From NCBI GenBank assembly GCA_963759125.1, contig CAVWXN010000009.1, positions 372,001 to 436,000 of the forward strand: a DNA stretch of 64,000 nucleotides, given 5' to 3'. This stretch comes from JABDQA01 sp963759125 (lineage in GTDB: Bacteria; Desulfobacterota; Desulfobulbia; Desulfobulbales; Desulfocapsaceae). Shown in pieces: positions 17,073-25,874 of the stretch. Below the pieces are notes generated by a model. That model saw only the letters and a list, made by a program, of their open reading frames with translations. It was not told the origin of the DNA and ran no database searches. How positions within the stretch are numbered: position 1 is the stretch's first letter; each line of letters begins with the position of its first letter. The position numbers and the translations under genes were made by a program.

Positions 17073-18764
17073 ATGAATGGGAAAAACCCTAATCCATTGC
17101 AACGCCCTGAAACGATTGGAAATCAAGTTCTCTGGAAGGCGGCAGGTTATTCAGATGATGACATGGGGCGCCCAATTATTGGCATAGCGAATTCTTTTTC
17201 CGACATGGTAGCTGGACATACCATGTTCCGTCAGATCGCTCAAATGGTCAAATACGGTGTCTATCGTGCTGGCGGCACTCCTGCCGAGTTTGGCACTATC
17301 GCTTGCTGCGACGGTATTGCCGACGCTCATGCTGGCGGCAACTATGTTCTGCCTTCCCGCGACAATATAGCAGACAGCGTCGAGATAATGGCGATGGCCC
17401 ATCGGTTGGATGGTCTCGTTCTTCTGGGTAGCTGTGATAAGATTGTTCCAGGTATGCTCATGGCAGCTGCAAGACTTGACATTCCATGCATTTTTGTACC
17501 TGGCGGCTGCATGATTTCCGGTCCTGCTTTCGGAAATCAACCAAAAACGGACAGTACTACCGTAAGTGAGGCCATGGGGAAATATCAATCCGGCGAAATA
17601 GAGCTGCATGAAGTTTCACAAATTGGCCACTTGTGCACTCCCACATGTGGTTCATGTCAGTTTATGGGCACCGCAAACAGCATGTGCTGCCTGGCTGAAG
17701 CTCTCGGTCTAACTTTGACTGGCGCTGCGCTTATCCCTGCTGTTTATAATGAGCGTCTGCGAAACTCTCTGAAAAGCGGTGAAAAAATAGTAGAACTTGT
17801 AACAAATGGTATTTCTTCCCGACAGATCATCAACAAAGAATCCCTTGAAAATGCCGTCATGACGATGATGGCCATCGGGGGCTCCACCAACACGGTCATT
17901 CATACCTGTGCCATAGCTCATGAACTCGGTATAAACACTGATGAAATAATCGAAACCTTTGACAAATACAGCGATATAATTCCATTGATTGCCAAAATCA
18001 ACCCCGCCACACACGCATACGATGCCGTAGATCTGTATCAAGCGGGCGGTATACCTGAGGTCATGAAAGTCATCCAGACTTTCTTGCACATTGGTGTTTT
18101 GACAGTGACAGGAAAAACTCTCGGGGAGAATCTTGTAAGCTTTAAAAATCTATATCCGGAAAATCCAGATCTTATACGTACTCTTGATAATCCGCACAGT
18201 ACAATCGGAGGGTTGGCAATCATGCGTGGAAACCTTGCTCCCGACACGGCAGTTGCTAAACCGGCGGCTATCCATCCCGACGTCCACCAGTTCACCGGCA
18301 AATCGATATGTTTCGACTCCGAGGATGCTTGTGTTGAAGCGATCGAAGCATGCAGAGTAAAACCCGGTCACGTAGTTGTAATCCGTTATGAAGGCCCCAA
18401 GGGTGGCCCGGGGATGAGGGAGCTTTACAAACCCCTGAAGCTTCTCACGGGACAAGGCCTTGCCAGATCTACAGCAATTATTACCGACGGTCGTTTTTCG
18501 GGCACCAACAACGGTTGCTTCGTTGGTCATATTTCCCCTGAGGCAGCAGCAGGAGGTCCCCTTGCTCTGGTTAAGGATGGAGACGAAATAACTATTGACG
18601 TTACGAATAAGGCTCTTACGATCCATGTAAGTGACGATGAGCTATTAAATCGTCGTACGGAATGGTCCTATACACCTAGAACTGGAATCGGCGGATATCT
18701 TGCCCGCTATGCCTCCATGGTCAGTTCCGCCGATAAGGGCGGTGTTTTAAAATTTACCGCTTGA
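17073..18764 (+). CDS. IlvD/Edd-family dehydratase, probably a sugar-acid dehydratase
   Basis: A 563-residue protein of the IlvD/Edd family, iron-sulfur enzymes that remove water from dihydroxy acids. Conserved cluster and active-site segments are CCDGIADAHAGGNYVLPSRD, GSCDKIVPGM, CTPTCGSCQFMGTANSM, GGSTNTVIH and the C-terminal DGRFSGTNNGCFVGH. The cysteines needed for the Fe-S cluster appear present. The CCDG variant replaces the common VSDG of biosynthetic IlvD. Together with the catabolic context, this favours a pentonate or other sugar-acid dehydratase over branched-chain amino-acid synthesis. That choice is inference. Confidence 0.85.
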   Translation: MNGKNPNPLQRPETIGNQVLWKAAGYSDDDMGRPIIGIANSFSDMVAGHTMFRQIAQMVKYGVYRAGGTPAEFGTIACCDGIADAHAGGNYVLPSRDNIADSVEIMAMAHRLDGLVLLGSCDKIVPGMLMAAARLDIPCIFVPGGCMISGPAFGNQPKTDSTTVSEAMGKYQSGEIELHEVSQIGHLCTPTCGSCQFMGTANSMCCLAEALGLTLTGAALIPAVYNERLRNSLKSGEKIVELVTNGISSRQIINKESLENAVMTMMAIGGSTNTVIHTCAIAHELGINTDEIIETFDKYSDIIPLIAKINPATHAYDAVDLYQAGGIPEVMKVIQTFLHIGVLTVTGKTLGENLVSFKNLYPENPDLIRTLDNPHSTIGGLAIMRGNLAPDTAVAKPAAIHPDVHQFTGKSICFDSEDACVEAIEACRVKPGHVVVIRYEGPKGGPGMRELYKPLKLLTGQGLARSTAIITDGRFSGTNNGCFVGHISPEAAAGGPLALVKDGDEITIDVTNKALTIHVSDDELLNRRTEWSYTPRTGIGGYLARYASMVSSADKGGVLKFTA

Positions 18765-19105
18765 AAGCTCTTACGACCTCGAAACGGCGGATCGGTTGAA
18801 CTTTCATCATGCCTCTTTATGGCTATCTGAGATCTTTATATGGTCTCTGCTAGTAAAAAGACACGAGTTTATTTGATAGGTATTACGGTGATGGCCGGAA
18901 ACGTAAGCGGGTATTAGAAACAGGAAAACTGGTTCTTTTTTGTATAAAAAGTGACCAGCCCTCTCTCGATTATAAATCAAAAAAATTCTACTTGAGGCAT
19001 TTGACAATATGCCCAAAATCACTGGGCTATCGAAAGGAGATTTATTTCAAGGTGTAAAGAAGTGGTCCCCGGCATTAGGACCACTTCTAATATCCTTTCT
19101 TCTTT
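18765..19105. other. Intergenic region with an 11-bp inverted repeat
   Basis: No gene is supported. AGAAGTGGTCC (19058-19068) pairs perfectly with GGACCACTTCT (19078-19088) around a nine-base loop. The core TGGTCC...GGACCA recalls FCD-GntR operators, but the spacing is wide, so it could also be a terminator-like hairpin. A weaker imperfect repeat (CTGGT/ACCAG around T5/A5) lies at 18929-18958. Confidence 0.45.
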
Positions 19106-19306
19106 CAGATACTGGCAGAACTTTACACAATTATGAAACTTGCTTATGCCAAAATTTTTCAATCAATGGGCATGGACGATCTTGTCTTTCAGCAACACTC
19201 CGAGATCGCCCGTGCCATAAATAGGCGGGAGCAGGATCAGGCAAGAAAAGCCATGGAAACCCGCATCGGGGGAATCCTTGAAGTGTGCAGATCTGAAGGG
19301 CTCTAA
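19106..19306 (+). pseudogene. C-terminal remnant of a GntR/FCD regulator
   Basis: From 19106 the frame reads QILAELYTIMKLAYAKIF, then SMGMDDLVFQQHSEIARAI, and ends METRIGGILEVCRSEGL at 19306. It matches the end of the FCD domain of the 13184 regulator (LAYAKLLQGMNIDDLVYKQH). The DNA-binding domain and most of the FCD domain are gone. Two in-frame stops precede it. It is a decayed paralogue fragment. Confidence 0.75.
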
Positions 19307-19454
19307 CTGAGATGGGTTTGAACCGTAGGCTCCGAGTGTCGGGAAAATTGATGAGTAACTCGAAAATAAAAAAACTGAGCCTGCTTAACGAAAGGTGGAG
19401 GAGAAATGTTCTACGTGCTCTGCAAATTAGAAGGCCGGGGGCTCGATAATAAAA

Positions 19455-20120
19455 TTATCTTTTAAGTTTCAGATTATAAAACTTTAATTGATGCAGAATA
19501 TGATGTCTCATCAATGACTCGGCAAGCTCTGGATAACCATTCCTCATAGCGATAATAATATTGGTGTGTTGATTAATCGATGATTCGAGCCTGTCAATCG
19601 GCAGGGCGATAATGAGTTTTGCAAGTTGCATTTTGGCGTCCAATCTTTCGAAAATCTCATAAAGGTGCACGCTCCTTGTCCGTTTTGCTATTTCCAGGTG
19701 CAATTTGCTATCCTTCTCAGCTGAACCAGCAATATCGCTATCCGCAATAAGCGAATCACATTCCTCCACCAGAGAATCCAGATAATCGAAATCCGAAGGT
19801 GTTCCCTCTTGTGTTAAAAGACGAACAGACAGCGTTTCCAGCTGAGCCCGGATATGCGCTATCTGAATGACTTCTTCCATTTCAAGGGAAACCACAACGG
19901 CATAGCTCCTGGGCTTGATATGGATAAGTCCATATTGTTGTAATCGTCTCAACGCCTCTCTGATAGGAGTACGGCTTACTCCGAAAAAATGACCGACCCT
20001 TTCTTCTGGAATCTTCTCCCCACCTTTAATCTCACCAGCCAATATCATTCTCTTGATGTAGTTGTACACTTGGTCGGAAAGATTGCTCTGGTTACGCTCA
20101 ACAGCCTTCATAGTATACAA
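19455..20120 (-). CDS. GntR/FCD transcriptional regulator
   Basis: An intact 221-residue regulator. Residues 15-75 form the GntR winged helix (RVGHFFGVSRTPIREALRRLQQYGLI). Residues 85-215 form the helical FCD effector domain, with the likely metal-ligand histidines in KLHLEIAKRT and HILHQL. The TTG at 20120 is chosen as start because AGGGG lies seven bases before it; the ATG three codons in (20111) is too far from that site. GTATAC at the start codon and the palindrome at 20252 are probable autoregulatory sites. The divergent SDR/TctBAC operon is the likely target. Confidence 0.88.
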   Translation of the reverse strand: MYTMKAVERNQSNLSDQVYNYIKRMILAGEIKGGEKIPEERVGHFFGVSRTPIREALRRLQQYGLIHIKPRSYAVVVSLEMEEVIQIAHIRAQLETLSVRLLTQEGTPSDFDYLDSLVEECDSLIADSDIAGSAEKDSKLHLEIAKRTRSVHLYEIFERLDAKMQLAKLIIALPIDRLESSINQHTNIIIAMRNGYPELAESLMRHHILHQLKFYNLKLKR

Positions 20121-20251
20121 TTTTGTGCCCCTAATAACATTTATGTTTTTCTGATTAAACGATAATTGTAATAATATATTTACGCTATTTCAATATTATA
20201 TAAAAAATGAAATGCAATACGGGCCACCGTAAAAACGTTTGCATACTTACT

Positions 20252-20265
20252 AATAGTATACTATT
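20252..20265. promoter_or_regulatory. Candidate GntR operator (14-bp palindrome)
   Basis: AATAGTATACTATT is a perfect palindrome in the divergent interval. The same ATAGTATAC core appears at the start codon of the neighbouring GntR gene (20110-20118). ATNGTATACNAT-like sites are known for FCD-type GntR proteins such as UxuR/ExuR relatives. The pairing of gene and site supports autoregulation and control of the 20577 operon. Confidence 0.6.
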
Positions 20266-20350
20266 TTAAAGGGGCGAATCAAACCTCATCCCTTTTCAAA
20301 TGATCAGAAGACAGATTCACCAGAAGGTGATGCTCCCAAAACTAATCATC

Positions 20351-20482
20351 ATGATTCAGATAAATTCTCAAAGCGATAATGGAGGCATCTCAGATTTGAC
20401 CTGGAAGAAATTCGATGGTGCCGTCCTGTGAAGGAAAGATTACTTAGTCCAACCCTTTGGAGATATTCCGCTTGACTTCTAA
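20351..20482 (+). pseudogene. Short coding-like remnant upstream of the SDR gene
   Basis: The frame reads DLTWKKFDGAVL, a TGA, then RKDYLVQPFGDIPLDF and a TAA at 20480-20482. This looks like the last ~40 codons of a protein C-terminus interrupted by one stop. The family is not recognised. It has no ribosome site and no upstream continuation. It may be what remains of an enzyme gene deleted between the GntR regulator and the SDR. Confidence 0.3.
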
Positions 20483-20576
20483 GCCATGGAAAAAATGAGG
20501 AAATTAGAGGAGCAATCTCATTCTGCATAGAGATGTATAAAAATCGTGCTAACTCTATAAGTATTTAGGAGAAAAC

Positions 20577-21386
20577 GTGATTTTAGATAAATTCAATCTT
20601 GAAAACAAAATTGCTGTGGTAATCGGAGGCACTGGCGGTATCGGAGGTGCCCTGTCTGTCGGCCTTGCGGAGGCGGGCGCCAACGTTGTGGCGACAAGCC
20701 GCAATGCGGAGAAGGTTGAGAACGTGGCAGAAAAAATTAAATCCTTGGGTCGAGAGACACTCACTATCCTGACTGATGCCACCAGTGAAGAGGACGTGCG
20801 CATGCTCTCCGACAGGGTCCTGGAAAATTTCGGGCGGGTCGATATTTTGATCAATGCAGCAGGCATTAACATTAGGAATCCCCTGATTGACATGTCTTAC
20901 AATGATTGGAGCAAGGTAATAAAGACCAATCTGGACAGTGTCTTCCTCGGTTCCAAATATTTTGCCAGAATCATGATTCAAGAACAGTACGGCAAAATCA
21001 TAAATCTCGGTTCGTTGAATTCAGTTATCGCCTCGAGCAACCTGAGCGCTTATGCGGCAAGCAAGGGCGGAGTCGTCCAGTTAACGAAGTCGCTGGCCGT
21101 CGAACTGGCTCCGCATAACATAAACGTTAATGTGATACTGCCTGGGTATTTCGATACGGAAATGACTGCGCCTGTTATAAAAAACAGGGAAACGCACAGC
21201 AGAATCGTCAATAGAACCCCAATGAAGAGGATCGGTAAGGTTGAAGAGCTGATCGGAACTGCTGTTTTCCTGGCCTCCGACGCTTCTCAATTCATTACAG
21301 GCTCGGCTCTGGCCGTTGATGGTGGCTTCCTGTCGTACGGCGTTGATTTAGCTTTAAGGCCTTCGCTCAGCAATAATGACGAATAA
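20577..21386 (+). CDS. Short-chain dehydrogenase/reductase, gluconate 5-dehydrogenase-like
   Basis: A classical SDR of 269 residues. The cofactor motif is GGTGGIGGALS near residue 17, with NAAGIN following. The active site has LGSLNSVIASSNLSAYAASKGG (catalytic Ser, then Tyr-x-x-x-Lys), and the end is TGSALAVDGGF. This is the layout of NAD(P)-dependent polyol or keto-acid dehydrogenases. GTG is accepted as start because AGGAG stands six bases before it. It heads an operon with the TctBAC transporter 43 bp downstream, which suggests that it oxidises or reduces the imported acid. Confidence 0.88.
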   Translation: MILDKFNLENKIAVVIGGTGGIGGALSVGLAEAGANVVATSRNAEKVENVAEKIKSLGRETLTILTDATSEEDVRMLSDRVLENFGRVDILINAAGINIRNPLIDMSYNDWSKVIKTNLDSVFLGSKYFARIMIQEQYGKIINLGSLNSVIASSNLSAYAASKGGVVQLTKSLAVELAPHNINVNVILPGYFDTEMTAPVIKNRETHSRIVNRTPMKRIGKVEELIGTAVFLASDASQFITGSALAVDGGFLSYGVDLALRPSLSNNDE

Positions 21387-21429
21387 CATATCCATTTTAA
21401 CTAGCTGATCAGAGCGTTGAGGGAACCCG

Positions 21430-21855
21430 ATGAAAGATATAATTACAGGAGTTCTTTGCATTGGTTTCTCTCTAATATTTTGGGGAATTGCGACAAGCTT
21501 CCCTCATTCGCCCAAAATATACAATAGTCCTGCCATCTACCCTCAGTCCCTAGCTGTTCTCCTCTGTATCCTTGCAGCAATTCTCATTTTTTCCGGCATC
21601 CGCCAAGCGAAACTCGCACCTCCCAAGTTTCAAGTAGCCAATGATCTGGCAAAGCCGATGCTGATAGGTGCAACGCTCATTGGCTATCTGATCCTGCTTC
21701 TCAAGGTAAAGTTCGTATTCGCAACTTTCATCTTCCTGTTCTTGGCTTTCCGACTCTTCGGGGGCTCCTGGAAGGAAGGACTCGTTTTTTCAGCCTTATT
21801 GACAGTTGGAGAATACTTGGTGTTCGGCTCGTTATTAAAGGTACCCCTACCATAA
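21430..21855 (+). CDS. tctB: Tripartite tricarboxylate transporter small permease TctB
   Basis: A 141-residue hydrophobic protein with four membrane segments, matching TctB in size and position. It begins with a transmembrane helix (VLCIGFSLIFWGIA) and the typical SPKIYNSPAIYPQSLAVLL loop. TctB is poorly conserved, so the assignment rests mainly on size, helices and its place directly before tctA. It forms the membrane complex with TctA. Confidence 0.85.
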   Translation: MKDIITGVLCIGFSLIFWGIATSFPHSPKIYNSPAIYPQSLAVLLCILAAILIFSGIRQAKLAPPKFQVANDLAKPMLIGATLIGYLILLLKVKFVFATFIFLFLAFRLFGGSWKEGLVFSALLTVGEYLVFGSLLKVPLP

Positions 21856-21881
21856 TCCTTTGTTTTGCGGAGTAGGTTGCG

Positions 21882-23402
21882 ATGACCTTTTTTCAATTAT
21901 ACACGGAGGGATTGCCACTCATCCTTCATTGGGACGTTATACTTATGGCAGTAGGCGGCGTCTTTATGGGCATTACCATTGGTGCTTTACCCGGCCTCAC
22001 GGTGACAATGGCTGTTGCAATTCTTGTTCCCCTGACCTATGGGTTCTCTCCTCTTGCCGGTATTCTAGGTTTAATAGGAATATATTGTGGAGGGAATTAC
22101 GGTGGTTCAGTCTCTGCGATTTTGGTCAACGTCCCGGGAACTCCTTCTGCTGTAATGACAGGACTCGACGGCTATCCCCTTACACTCAAGGGACAGGCAG
22201 GAAAAGCCATCGGCACGGCGACCATCACCTCATTCATCGGCGGATTTTTCAGCGTCATAGTACTCTCTCTTGTCTCACCCATTGTTGCCAAAATTGCGCT
22301 TGGCTTTACATCGGCAGAATTTTTCGCCATTGGAGTTCTCGGACTCAGCCTTATCGCCTATCTCGGGGAAGGCTCTTTTTTGAAAGGGCTTATTTCCGGG
22401 GTAATTGGTCTAATGCTCGCGACTATCGGCTCAGACCCGATCATGGGGTATCCGCGTTTTACATTCTCCCAAGCGGATCTGTTTGAAGGCATTCCTTTTG
22501 TAATTGCCATGATAGGTTTATTTGGCGTAACTGAGATTCTGGTTCAGGCCGAAAAAGGAGACCATCTCAAGAAAGTCAATCAGGCGCTGAAAAATATATT
22601 TCCCAAGCTGAGAACACTACTCAAGCTGCTGCCCACAGTAATCCGGTCATCGGTTATCGGAGTAATTATTGGAGCAGTACCCGGTGCTGGAGGAACAATC
22701 GCTTCAATCGTATCCTACGGCCAGCAGAAGCGTATTTCAAAAAATCCAGAAGAAATGGGTAAAGGGTCACTGGAAGGTATAGCGGCAGCGGAAGCAGCCA
22801 ATAACAGCTGCACCGGCGGTGCCATGCTTACTATGCTGACTCTTGGAATTCCAGGTGATGCGGTCACCGGTATTCTGATAGGGGCTCTCATGATACATGG
22901 TTTGCGGCCCGGTCCGATTTTGTTCAGAGAAAATTTTGAGATGGTCTCGGCAATATTCGTTGGAATGTTTGTTGCTAATTTCTGCCTGTTGATCCTCGGA
23001 CTGGCCGGTGCCCCACTTTTCGCACGATTGATTTCCATGCCCAAACGATTTCTAAATGCGTCGATTCTTGCCTTTGCAATGATCGGATCATATTCGGTTC
23101 GCAACAATTTTTTTGATATCGGTCTTATGCTGGCTTTCGGATTTGGGGGATACTTGATGCACAAAGTCAGTCTTCCCCGGACGCCTATAGTGCTCGCATT
23201 GATTCTCGGGCCTTTTATTGAAGATAATCTAAGGCGCAGCTTGCTTCTGGTTCGTGGTGATGTCCCATTGTTTATACAAACGTTAGTCACAAGGCCAATC
23301 AGCTTGTTCATATTAATCTTTACCATTTTTCTGTTTATGTTCCCTCTAATCAAGAAGAAATTAAAATTATTTCAGTGGTTCCAATATAATACAGACCGAT
23401 AA
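21882..23402 (+). CDS. tctA: Tripartite tricarboxylate transporter large permease TctA
   Basis: A 506-residue membrane protein of the TctA family. It shows the conserved MGITIGALPGLTVTMAVAIL, YCGGNYGGSVSAILVNVPGT and VPGAGGTIASIVSYGQQK motifs and about twelve membrane helices. The GALPG and PGAGG repeats mark the two related halves of the protein. It imports a carboxylate by proton or sodium symport together with TctB and the periplasmic TctC. It starts 26 bp after tctB. Confidence 0.93.
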   Translation: MTFFQLYTEGLPLILHWDVILMAVGGVFMGITIGALPGLTVTMAVAILVPLTYGFSPLAGILGLIGIYCGGNYGGSVSAILVNVPGTPSAVMTGLDGYPLTLKGQAGKAIGTATITSFIGGFFSVIVLSLVSPIVAKIALGFTSAEFFAIGVLGLSLIAYLGEGSFLKGLISGVIGLMLATIGSDPIMGYPRFTFSQADLFEGIPFVIAMIGLFGVTEILVQAEKGDHLKKVNQALKNIFPKLRTLLKLLPTVIRSSVIGVIIGAVPGAGGTIASIVSYGQQKRISKNPEEMGKGSLEGIAAAEAANNSCTGGAMLTMLTLGIPGDAVTGILIGALMIHGLRPGPILFRENFEMVSAIFVGMFVANFCLLILGLAGAPLFARLISMPKRFLNASILAFAMIGSYSVRNNFFDIGLMLAFGFGGYLMHKVSLPRTPIVLALILGPFIEDNLRRSLLLVRGDVPLFIQTLVTRPISLFILIFTIFLFMFPLIKKKLKLFQWFQYNTDR

Positions 23403-23544
23403 TAGGTTCTTAATGATAAAAAGGAAGGAGCCCATCAAATAATCCCGCCTATTCAACGGAGATTAACCAGGTGGTAGTCAGATCATCTTTTGGACCATGA
23501 GAGCCACAACCAACAAAGGCAGGAAAAATTAAAGGAGGTCAGTC

Positions 23545-24531
23545 ATGCGAAAGCGAATCCAGGTAGCAGTGGCAGTAATCGTAGGTTTCTTGTTCTGTTT
23601 TATGACACTCGGCAGCGGAGTCCTCATTGCTGGCTCCTTCCCTGAAAAAGACATTAATTTCCCAGTTGGTTATTCTGCAGGGGGCGGTAACGATTTGATC
23701 ACTCGTGCCTTAGCTCCTCAAATGGAGACTATAGCTGGGGTTAAGGTTGTCGTATCAAATTTGCCGGGAGCGGGTGGTGGGATTTTAGCCCAGAAAATAG
23801 CAAGCGGAGAGCCGGCGTATAATTTAGGACTCTACTCTAAGAGTCTGGTTCTCATACAGTATACCGGGTTCGGGAAAATCAATATCAATCAATTTGCTCC
23901 AGTGGCACAGGTAGCAGAAGATACTGCCGCATTGAGTATACCAAGTGATGCCCCCTATAGTGATTTAAAGGGATTTATTGCATATGCTAAAGATAACCCA
24001 GGAAAAATCAGGATTGGAAATGGCGGAACAGGGGGTTTGTGGCACCTAGCTGCAGTTCTGTTTAGTAAAGCAGTAGATGTTGAAGTTGATCACATCCCGT
24101 ATAAAGGCGGTAGGCCTGCCCTCGTTGCGGCTGCAGGACATGAAATCGAAGCAGTTATCGCCAACCCGGCAGAAACGAGAGCTCTTGTTGATACCGGCGA
24201 TCTGAAAGTCATAGCGGTGATGAGCAGTGACAGAAATCCGGCGTATCCGGAAGTTCCCACTGCAATCGAGCAGGGCATTGATTTTACCTTTCCCGTCTGG
24301 AGAGGAATTTTTACCGCTGCAGGAGGGCCTTCTGAAGACATCGAAAAATTGGCTGGCTTCATTAAGGAATCTATGGAAACAGCAGAATTCATCGAATTCA
24401 TGAAGAATTCAGGTACCCCAATTAAATACAGAGGTCCTGCCGATTTTGCTCAATTGGTTGAAGAGGAAGACAAGCTATATTCAGGGTTACTCGAAGAACT
24501 GGGTCTCAAAGTTAGTGAGCCGCCTAAATAA
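23545..24531 (+). CDS. tctC: Tripartite tricarboxylate transporter substrate-binding protein TctC
   Basis: A 328-residue Bug/TctC receptor. It has a signal peptide (IQVAVAVIVGFLFCFMTLG, cleavage near IAGS) and the family opening FPEKDINFPVGYSAGGGNDLI. VVVSNLPGAGGGI and IPYKGGRPALVAAAGHEI are also typical. It binds the carboxylate in the periplasm. An AAAGGAGGT site precedes the ATG. TctC comes last here, while many operons place it first. A 142-bp gap after tctA would permit a separate promoter. Confidence 0.92.
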   Translation: MRKRIQVAVAVIVGFLFCFMTLGSGVLIAGSFPEKDINFPVGYSAGGGNDLITRALAPQMETIAGVKVVVSNLPGAGGGILAQKIASGEPAYNLGLYSKSLVLIQYTGFGKININQFAPVAQVAEDTAALSIPSDAPYSDLKGFIAYAKDNPGKIRIGNGGTGGLWHLAAVLFSKAVDVEVDHIPYKGGRPALVAAAGHEIEAVIANPAETRALVDTGDLKVIAVMSSDRNPAYPEVPTAIEQGIDFTFPVWRGIFTAAGGPSEDIEKLAGFIKESMETAEFIEFMKNSGTPIKYRGPADFAQLVEEEDKLYSGLLEELGLKVSEPPK

Positions 24532-24727
24532 AGAGAGGAGAATTCCGCAAATCATTAATGAAGAAATTTCTCTCTCCTGCTGAACATTATTTATTATGCT
24601 TCCTGGTGGGAGAGAGATATTTCGATAACAAGATAATCGCCATGATATTCCCGCAAGCGCGAACAATCAGCACTGGCAATGGAATCTTTTAGCGAGAAAC
24701 GTTCTAAACAATAGGAGGCAGTACTTA

Positions 24728-25195
24728 ATGGACTCTGACATGAATAGCCAATGTTTCGAAGGCAAAAAATACTGGGTGGTTCGGGTTGACCCAGGAAAAG
24801 ATGTCCTGCTGACAATCGAGGAATTCATTAAGGAAAAGGGCATTGTGCAGGGTATGGTCATTATGGGGTACGGGACTTTGAGCCGGGTACATATGCATTG
24901 GGTAACACACAACAAATTCCCGACTGATAATCTCTTTGAAACCTGGGACGGCGGTTTTGAACTGATGTCGATGAACGGGATGATTGTTGAAGGCAAGGTA
25001 CACATCCACTTTACCGGCGCCAGCGCTAAAGGAGCCTTTGGCGGTCATATGGAGGAAGGCTGCATTTGCTATGTGTTGACGGAAATCGGCATTCTCGAAC
25101 TAGACGGACCGGCGATGACCAAAGAAATGGTTCCCGTTGCCCAGGACTCCGAAGGAAAACCTGTCCTTAAACCACAACTTCGCTTTTCTTCATAG
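24728..25195 (+). CDS. PPC/DUF296 domain protein
   Basis: A 155-residue PPC (DUF296, PCC) domain protein. The motif pattern is VRVDPGKDVLLTIEEF near the start, then GYGTLSRVHMHW, and VHIHFTGASAKGAFGGHMEEG. The paired histidines resemble the metal site proposed for bacterial PPC proteins. Plant relatives bind DNA through an added AT-hook, but none is present here. Stand-alone bacterial copies often sit in sugar-acid operons with no proven role. A strong AGGAGG lies nine bases upstream of the ATG. It opens the 24.7-30 kb gene set. Confidence 0.8.
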   Translation: MDSDMNSQCFEGKKYWVVRVDPGKDVLLTIEEFIKEKGIVQGMVIMGYGTLSRVHMHWVTHNKFPTDNLFETWDGGFELMSMNGMIVEGKVHIHFTGASAKGAFGGHMEEGCICYVLTEIGILELDGPAMTKEMVPVAQDSEGKPVLKPQLRFSS

Positions 25196-25300
25196 GAGAC
25201 ATCGCCTTCCGCACCTCCGCTTACGGTTATCTCTTCGCTGTTATAACATCTGTATGTACATATATGCCAGTGAAGTGCTTGCTCGAAATATGATGGATGC

Positions 25301-25338
25301 CCGGAGGGCTCGACTCAAATCTGATGAGAGCCCTCCGG
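25301..25338 (+). promoter_or_regulatory. Strong hairpin at the 5' end of the hybrid gene
   Basis: CCGGAGGGCTC (25301-25311) pairs perfectly with GAGCCCTCCGG (25328-25338), an 11-bp GC-rich stem with a 16-base loop. The loop holds the ATG at 25324. It would mask that start and act as an attenuator, or it marks a recombination junction. It lacks a T-run. Confidence 0.45.
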
Positions 25339-25851
25339 TTCAACTCGGAGGCCACCAGGCAGATTTTCAAAAGTACTGGGCACGACGAAGCAATGCGAAC
25401 CGTACAGGCGATACAATCGGCCCTCATCGAAGACAACCAGGCTGCTGAAATTGCAGTCGCAAGTGCACACGGAGAGCTTATTGCCCTGCTCTGCTCGATG
25501 CGGCTGAGCCCGGCGATAGACGGCAAGGTACGATCCTGGCACATCGAGAAATCTGCCGGTGAGAATATCGTCTACACCTGCCCGCTGCCCTATATTAACG
25601 ATCTGCTGAACAAGACACCCTATCCTGAGTTTTCAGACTCCAAAGAAGACCAGGTTAGCCGGGATGTCCTCGACAAACTTTTAAAAATCCCATATTTTAC
25701 CAAAGCTTACGCCGAAGACGGTTACAGTGCAGCTGAGCTCAACGCCCATCCTGCGATCCTTGCAACTGCCCGCCAGTTCGCCGGCGTCACCGAGAAGATG
25801 ATTGCCTTCGTTGCGGAAGCGCTGGTAAGCTGTGAAGGCCTAAAAAATTAA
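25324..25851 (+). CDS. Hybrid protein: GlcG/HbpS-like N-terminus and transaldolase-like C-terminus
   Basis: The frame gives ~175 residues from the ATG at 25324; earlier ATGs exist at 25297 and upstream, and the true start is unclear. Residues ~15-70 resemble the GlcG/HbpS heme-binding family (QAAEIAVASAHGELIALL). From ~residue 75 the sequence looks like the end of a transaldolase or sugar-phosphate aldolase (LLKIPYFTKAYAEDGYSAAEL, then LATARQFAGVTEKM, split by position). The Schiff-base lysine region of a transaldolase is absent. It is either a fusion left by deletion or an unusual small protein. Downstream genes follow in the same direction after 23 bp. Confidence 0.5.
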   Translation: MRALRFNSEATRQIFKSTGHDEAMRTVQAIQSALIEDNQAAEIAVASAHGELIALLCSMRLSPAIDGKVRSWHIEKSAGENIVYTCPLPYINDLLNKTPYPEFSDSKEDQVSRDVLDKLLKIPYFTKAYAEDGYSAAELNAHPAILATARQFAGVTEKMIAFVAEALVSCEGLKN

Positions 25852-25874
25852 AGAGCAGACCCACACACACAATC

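Noticed and set aside
20429..20431. In-frame TGA as a selenocysteine codon
   Set aside because: The reading frame has no start, no ribosome site and no SECIS-like structure was recognised; a decayed remnant is simpler.
21860..22486. 208-codon plus-strand frame rich in Cys, Arg and His
   Set aside because: It overlaps tctA out of frame; tctA has all family motifs.
22715..23353. 212-codon frame on the minus strand
   Set aside because: It is antisense to tctA and is basic and repetitive, as is typical of the reverse of hydrophobic membrane genes.
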